NCBI RefSeq assembly: GCF_022370755.2
Contig: NZ_CP092364.2
Span: 5,456,001 to 5,520,000 of the forward strand
Direction: 5' to 3'
DNA from: Mycolicibacterium goodii
Lineage (GTDB): Bacteria; Actinomycetota; Actinomycetes; Mycobacteriales; Mycobacteriaceae
Length of the DNA stretch: 64,000 nucleotides
Position 1 is the stretch's first letter. Every line of letters starts with the position of its first letter. Shown here one piece after another: positions 60,057 to 64,000 of this stretch. The notes beneath the pieces were generated by a model. It was not told where the DNA came from. It worked only from the letters and a program-made list of their open reading frames with translations, and ran no database searches. A program made the position numbers and the translations under genes.

Positions 60057-60092
60057 CGAGGGCTGAATCGATCCAGCTCCTGAGGAGGCTTC

Positions 60093-61580
60093 GTGATTCG
60101 AACCCCCAGCCCGGTCGACCCCTGCGACTTCGTGATATTCGGAGGCACCGGCGACCTCGCCGCACGCAAGCTCCTGCCCGCCCTGTACCTGCGGGACCGA
60201 GACGGCCAACTCACCGGCGCGACCAGAATCATCGGTGTCGCAAAAGCCGGTCTCGACGACGCCGGATACCGCAACACGGTCCGCACCGGGCTCTCCCGGT
60301 TCGTCGCGGCCGAACTGCTCGAGGACGAGGTCGTCGACCGGTTCCTGAGTCGGCTGAGATTCGTCAGCGTCGACTTCACCGAACCGTCGGACTACGCGGC
60401 CATCGGCGCTGTCCTGGCATCCCCCGACGGGCCGCCCGGGCATGACATCCGGGTGTTCTACCTGGCATGTGCGCCGGCCCTGTTCGGGCCGATCTGCGGC
60501 GCTCTCGGCGCGCAGGGCCTGGTCACCGAGTCCTCGCGGGTCGTCCTGGAAAAGCCGATCGGACGAGACCTCGCCTCGGCCCGGCAGATCAACGAGGCCG
60601 TCGGCGCCGTGTTCGCCGAGCACCAGATCTTCCGTATCGACCACTACCTGGGCAAGGAGAGCGTGCAGCAGTTGCTGGTCACGCGCTTCGGCAACACCTG
60701 GCTCGAGCCGCTGTGGAATTCCAGCCGGATCGACCACGTGCAGATCACCGCGTCCGAATCGCTGGGCGTCGGCGCCCGCGGCGACTACTACGACCAGTCC
60801 GGCGCGCTCCGCGACATGCTGCAGAACCACCTGTTGCAGGTGCTCTGCCTCGTGGCGATGGAACCACCGACCCACGTCAACCGGGAATCCGTACGTGACG
60901 AGAAGCGCAAGGTGCTGGAGGCCCTCGATCCGTTGGCCGCCGAAGACGCCGGGCGCGACACCGTCATCGGACAGTACGGTCCCGGACTCGTCGACGGCGA
61001 GGTGGTCGGGAGTTATCGCGATGACGTCGCGAACCCGGACAGCCGCACCGAGACCTTCGTCGCGGTCAAAGCGCACATCAGGAACTGGCGCTGGGCCGGC
61101 GTGCCGTTCTACCTGCGCACCGGCAAACGGATGTCACAACGGTTCTCCGAGATCGTCGTGCAGTTCAAACCCGTTCCGCTGCCGATGTTTCCGGGCATCG
61201 AGGGCACGTCCGAACCGAACCGGCTGATCATCTCGCTACAGCCCGACGAAGCGATCCGGCTGGAGATGACCGCCAAGGAGCCCGGTTCCGGCGGGCGCCT
61301 GAGGCCGGTGTCGTTGGCGCTCAACTACACCGAGGCCTTCGCCGAACGCTCCCCCGACGCCTACGAACGGCTGCTCATGGACGTCGTGCGCGGCGACCCG
61401 ACGCTGTTCATGCGTCGCGACGAGGTCGAGGCCGCATGGGCGTGGGCAGAGCCGATCCTGCGGCACTGGCAGGACTCCGACCGGGTGCCGCGAACCTACC
61501 CCGCAGGCACCGACGGACCCGTGGACGCGGCCACGCTCATCGAACGCGATGGCCGGCGCTGGCATGGAGGAGCAGCATGA
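60093..61580 (+). CDS. zwf: Glucose-6-phosphate 1-dehydrogenase
   Basis: A 495-residue enzyme that oxidises glucose-6-phosphate to 6-phosphogluconolactone with NAD(P). The coenzyme loop is [11 protein letters not shown] (16-26), EKPIGRD lies at 153-159, and the active-site RIDHYLGKE at 181-189 holds the catalytic His; the Lys and Asp partners are also present. GTG 60093 has GAGGAGG upstream. It overlaps edd as ATGA, so zwf, edd and eda form one Entner-Doudoroff operon starting from glucose-6-phosphate. Confidence 0.96.
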   Translation: MIRTPSPVDPCDFVIFGGTGDLAARKLLPALYLRDRDGQLTGATRIIGVAKAGLDDAGYRNTVRTGLSRFVAAELLEDEVVDRFLSRLRFVSVDFTEPSDYAAIGAVLASPDGPPGHDIRVFYLACAPALFGPICGALGAQGLVTESSRVVLEKPIGRDLASARQINEAVGAVFAEHQIFRIDHYLGKESVQQLLVTRFGNTWLEPLWNSSRIDHVQITASESLGVGARGDYYDQSGALRDMLQNHLLQVLCLVAMEPPTHVNRESVRDEKRKVLEALDPLAAEDAGRDTVIGQYGPGLVDGEVVGSYRDDVANPDSRTETFVAVKAHIRNWRWAGVPFYLRTGKRMSQRFSEIVVQFKPVPLPMFPGIEGTSEPNRLIISLQPDEAIRLEMTAKEPGSGGRLRPVSLALNYTEAFAERSPDAYERLLMDVVRGDPTLFMRRDEVEAAWAWAEPILRHWQDSDRVPRTYPAGTDGPVDAATLIERDGRRWHGGAA

Positions 61581-63427
61581 GCACAGCCGATACCGTCGGG
61601 GGCACCGTCCACCACACCGTAGGCGAGGTCACGCGCCGCATCGCCGAGCGCAGCGCCGAGACCCGCGGCGCGTACCTTGAGCGCATGGCCGCACAGATGC
61701 ACCGCGGCCCCGCCCGTGGCCGTCTGGCGTGCGCGAACCTCGCGCACGGATTCGCCGCGACCGAACCCGCCGACAAGGAGGCACTGCGCGGCCTCGTCAA
61801 ACCCAACCTGGCGATCGTGTCGTCGTACAACGACATGCTCTCGGCGCACAAGCCGTTCGAGGACTATCCGGCCCAGATCAAGGCGGCGGCGCTGCGCGCG
61901 GGCGCCATCGCCCAGGTTGCCGGTGGCGTTCCGGCCATGTGCGACGGCATCACGCAGGGCCGCGCCGGGATGCAGTTGTCGTTGTTCTCGCGTGACGTGA
62001 TCGCGATGTCGACGGCAATCGCTCTGTCCCACGACATGTTCGACGCCGCGCTGCTGCTCGGGGTGTGCGACAAGATCGTGCCGGGCATGCTCATCGGGGC
62101 GCTGAGCTTCGGCCACCTGCCCGCGGTCTTCATCCCGGCGGGCCCGATGGCGTCGGGGCTGCCCAACGGTGAGAAGGCCCGCATCCGGCAGATGTACGCC
62201 GAAGGCAAGGTGGGGCGTGAGGCGCTCCTCGACGCCGAGGCCGCGTCGTATCACGGCCGTGGCACCTGCACCTTCTACGGCACCGCGAACTCCAACCAGC
62301 TGCTGATGGAGGCGATGGGCCTGCATCTGCCCGGTTCGAGCCTGGTGCCGCCGGACACCCCGCTGCGCGAGGCGCTGACCGCAGCGGCGGGTGCCCGGGC
62401 CGCCGAGATCACCGCACTCGGCGACGCCTACACCCCCGTCGGCGCGGTGGTCGACGAACGCGCCGTGGTCAACGGCGCCGTCGCACTGCTCGCCACGGGA
62501 GGGTCGACCAACCACACCATGCACCTGGTCGCAATCGCCCGCGCCGCCGGAATCATCCTGACGTGGAACGACATCGCCGATCTCTCGGCCGTCGTGCCCC
62601 TGCTCGCGCGGATCTATCCCAACGGCAAAGCCGACGTCAACCACTTCCAGGCCGCCGGCGGCATGGGCTATTTGGTCCGGTCCCTTCTCGACGCCGGTCT
62701 GATGCACGAGGACGTGGCGACCGTCGCCGGTCCGGGACTGCGCCGCTACACCACCGAACCGTTCCTCGACGACGGGTCGCTGCGCTGGCGCGAGGGTGTG
62801 CAAGCCAGCCTGGACACCACCGTGCTGCGCGGCGTCGGCGACCCGTTCGCCCCCGACGGCGGGCTCAAGACGCTGACCGGCAACCTCGGCACGAGTGTCA
62901 TCAAGACCTCCGCGGTCGACGACGACCACCGCACGGTGGTCGCGCCTGCGGCCGTGTTCGACAGCCAGGAGGCGTTTCTCGAGGCGTTCGCGGCAGGCGA
63001 ACTCGACCGCGACTTCGTCGGCGTGGTCCGCTACCAGGGACCCCAGGCACTCGGCATGCCCGAACTGCACAAGCTGACCCCCGCGTTGGGGGTGCTGCAG
63101 GACCGCGGGTTCAACGTGGCGCTGGTGACCGACGGGCGGATGTCGGGTGCCTCCGGCAAGGTGCCCGCGGCCATCCACGTCACACCCGAAGCCGCCGCGG
63201 GCGGCCCGCTCTCACGGGTGCGCGACGGTGACATGATCACCGTCGACGCCGTCACCGGCACGTTGTCGGTCGACGTCGACGGCGAGGACCTGGCCGCCCG
63301 GCCACCCACCGGGCAGGCCCCGACCTGCGACGAGTGGGTCGGAACCGGCAGGGAGCTTTTTGCCAGCATGCGTGCCGTCGTCGGCCCGGCCGACCAGGGC
63401 GCCACGATCTTCAGGAGTGCCGTATGA
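61577..63427 (+). CDS. edd: Phosphogluconate dehydratase (Entner-Doudoroff)
   Basis: A 616-residue IlvD/Edd-family dehydratase that converts 6-phosphogluconate to 2-keto-3-deoxy-6-phosphogluconate with an iron-sulfur cluster. Conserved stretches are [24 protein letters not shown] (cluster Cys), [20 protein letters not shown] and [17 protein letters not shown] 61577 overlaps the zwf stop, and the gene overlaps eda by 4 nt. Length and motifs are complete. Confidence 0.96.
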   Translation: MSTADTVGGTVHHTVGEVTRRIAERSAETRGAYLERMAAQMHRGPARGRLACANLAHGFAATEPADKEALRGLVKPNLAIVSSYNDMLSAHKPFEDYPAQIKAAALRAGAIAQVAGGVPAMCDGITQGRAGMQLSLFSRDVIAMSTAIALSHDMFDAALLLGVCDKIVPGMLIGALSFGHLPAVFIPAGPMASGLPNGEKARIRQMYAEGKVGREALLDAEAASYHGRGTCTFYGTANSNQLLMEAMGLHLPGSSLVPPDTPLREALTAAAGARAAEITALGDAYTPVGAVVDERAVVNGAVALLATGGSTNHTMHLVAIARAAGIILTWNDIADLSAVVPLLARIYPNGKADVNHFQAAGGMGYLVRSLLDAGLMHEDVATVAGPGLRRYTTEPFLDDGSLRWREGVQASLDTTVLRGVGDPFAPDGGLKTLTGNLGTSVIKTSAVDDDHRTVVAPAAVFDSQEAFLEAFAAGELDRDFVGVVRYQGPQALGMPELHKLTPALGVLQDRGFNVALVTDGRMSGASGKVPAAIHVTPEAAAGGPLSRVRDGDMITVDAVTGTLSVDVDGEDLAARPPTGQAPTCDEWVGTGRELFASMRAVVGPADQGATIFRSAV

Positions 63428-64000
63428 CCCTGCTCGACATCGTCCCCGTCATCCCCGTCGTCGTCGTGCGCGATGCCGCGCACGCGGTGCCGATCGCCAA
63501 GGCGCTCGTCGAGGGTGGACTGCCGGTGATCGAATTGACGCTGCGCACCCCGGCGGCGCTCGAAGCCATCAAACGGATCGCCGAAGAGGTACCCGAGATC
63601 ACGGTCGGTGCGGGCACCATCGTCGACACGGCGCAACCCAAGCAGGCCGCGGCCAACGGCGCCCAGTTCCTGGTCTCGCCGGGCAGCACTCCCGCGCTGC
63701 GAGCGGCCATGCGCGACAGCGGGTTACCGCACCTGCCCGGGGTGTCCACGGTGTCGGAGGTCCTCACCCTGCTCGAGGAGGGGTACACCGAGCTGAAGTT
63801 CTTCCCGGCCGAACCGGCGGGCGGCGCAGCCTATCTGCGCGCCATCCACTCGCCCGTGCCCGCGGCACGGTTCTGCCCCACCGGTGGGATCACGCCGGCC
63901 AACATGGGCGACTATCTGGCGAGCCCGAACGTCGGGTGCGTGGGTGGCAGTTGGCTGACACCCGCCGACGTGGTCGCACGGCAGGACTGGGCGGCCGTGG
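63424..64000 (+). CDS. eda: KDPG aldolase, C-terminus cut by window edge
   Basis: The first 192 residues of a 2-keto-3-deoxy-6-phosphogluconate aldolase, which splits KDPG into pyruvate and glyceraldehyde-3-phosphate. The catalytic glutamate region is [15 protein letters not shown], followed by VGAGTIVD, and the Schiff-base lysine is in [19 protein letters not shown] binds phosphate. ATG 63424 overlaps the edd stop. Only about a dozen residues should be missing. It completes the Entner-Doudoroff operon. Confidence 0.95.
   Translation, partial: MTLLDIVPVIPVVVVRDAAHAVPIAKALVEGGLPVIELTLRTPAALEAIKRIAEEVPEITVGAGTIVDTAQPKQAAANGAQFLVSPGSTPALRAAMRDSGLPHLPGVSTVSEVLTLLEEGYTELKFFPAEPAGGAAYLRAIHSPVPAARFCPTGGITPANMGDYLASPNVGCVGGSWLTPADVVARQDWAAV

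Noticed and set aside
1..64000. CRISPR arrays, insertion sequences, integrases, tRNA or rRNA genes
   Set aside because: I looked for spaced direct repeats, transposase-like frames with terminal repeats and cloverleaf-like sequences and saw none.

Overview
The window is high-GC actinobacterial DNA from a rapidly growing mycobacterium, closest in gene content to Mycolicibacterium smegmatis. The evidence is mycobacteria-specific content: mmpS4-mmpL4a-mmpL4b, a GAP/Sap family protein, aftD, lpqI, R2lox, fabG4-htdX-fadA2, a PorA-like membrane protein and php. Many of these lie in the same order as in the M. tuberculosis Rv0226c-Rv0243 block (comparison from memory). The exact species cannot be fixed from the sequence alone.

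Layout. (1) 1-19.95 kb is the distal part of a glycopeptidolipid (GPL)-type locus. It holds a truncated glycosyltransferase, a C-methyltransferase-like gene, four further methyltransferases, a membrane acyltransferase, a sugar epimerase, a second glycosyltransferase, a GAP-like protein, a sulfotransferase, rmlA, a haemophore-like secreted protein and the mmpS4/mmpL4a/mmpL4b export operon. Together these would make, decorate and export a deoxysugar-bearing cell-surface lipid. (2) 20.3-23.8 kb is a compact cobalt-type nitrile hydratase operon (beta-alpha-accessory protein-cobalt permease) behind a GlxA-type regulator. A phospholipase D-like gene is divergent from the regulator. (3) 26.1-29.7 kb holds fadA2 divergent from fabG4-htdX, with a clear palindromic operator between them. 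(4) 29.8-39.3 kb looks like an accessory insertion relative to M. tuberculosis. It contains a three-gene MksFEB (JetABC-like) condensin operon with no nuclease gene, an O-methyltransferase, and a tightly coupled trio of an EspC-like protein with a YxxxD signal, a WXG-domain alpha/beta hydrolase and a lipoprotein. (5) 39.3-58.8 kb is conserved cell-envelope territory: a TetR regulator and amidohydrolase, lpqI, a DUF2613-type small protein, aftD, R2lox with an MFS exporter, a GNAT, a large LuxR regulator, php, a decayed acyl-CoA ligase, an acyltransferase, a PorA-like protein and a polytopic membrane protein. (6) 58.8-64 kb holds a ROK regulator divergent from zwf-edd-eda, an Entner-Doudoroff operon; eda runs off the end.

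No rRNA, tRNA, insertion sequence or CRISPR array was seen. Noncoding signals include several strong bidirectional terminator hairpins, a series of probable leaderless promoters (TANNNT about 6-8 nt before the start codon), and a promoter-plus-hairpin unit at 46989-47217 that looks like a small RNA gene. The most interesting items are the type VII secretion-like trio at 36.6-39.3 kb, the nitrile hydratase/cobalt permease operon, the nuclease-less Mks operon, the small RNA candidate, and the unusually rich sugar-tailoring set that includes a sulfotransferase and a TylCIII-type C-methyltransferase.
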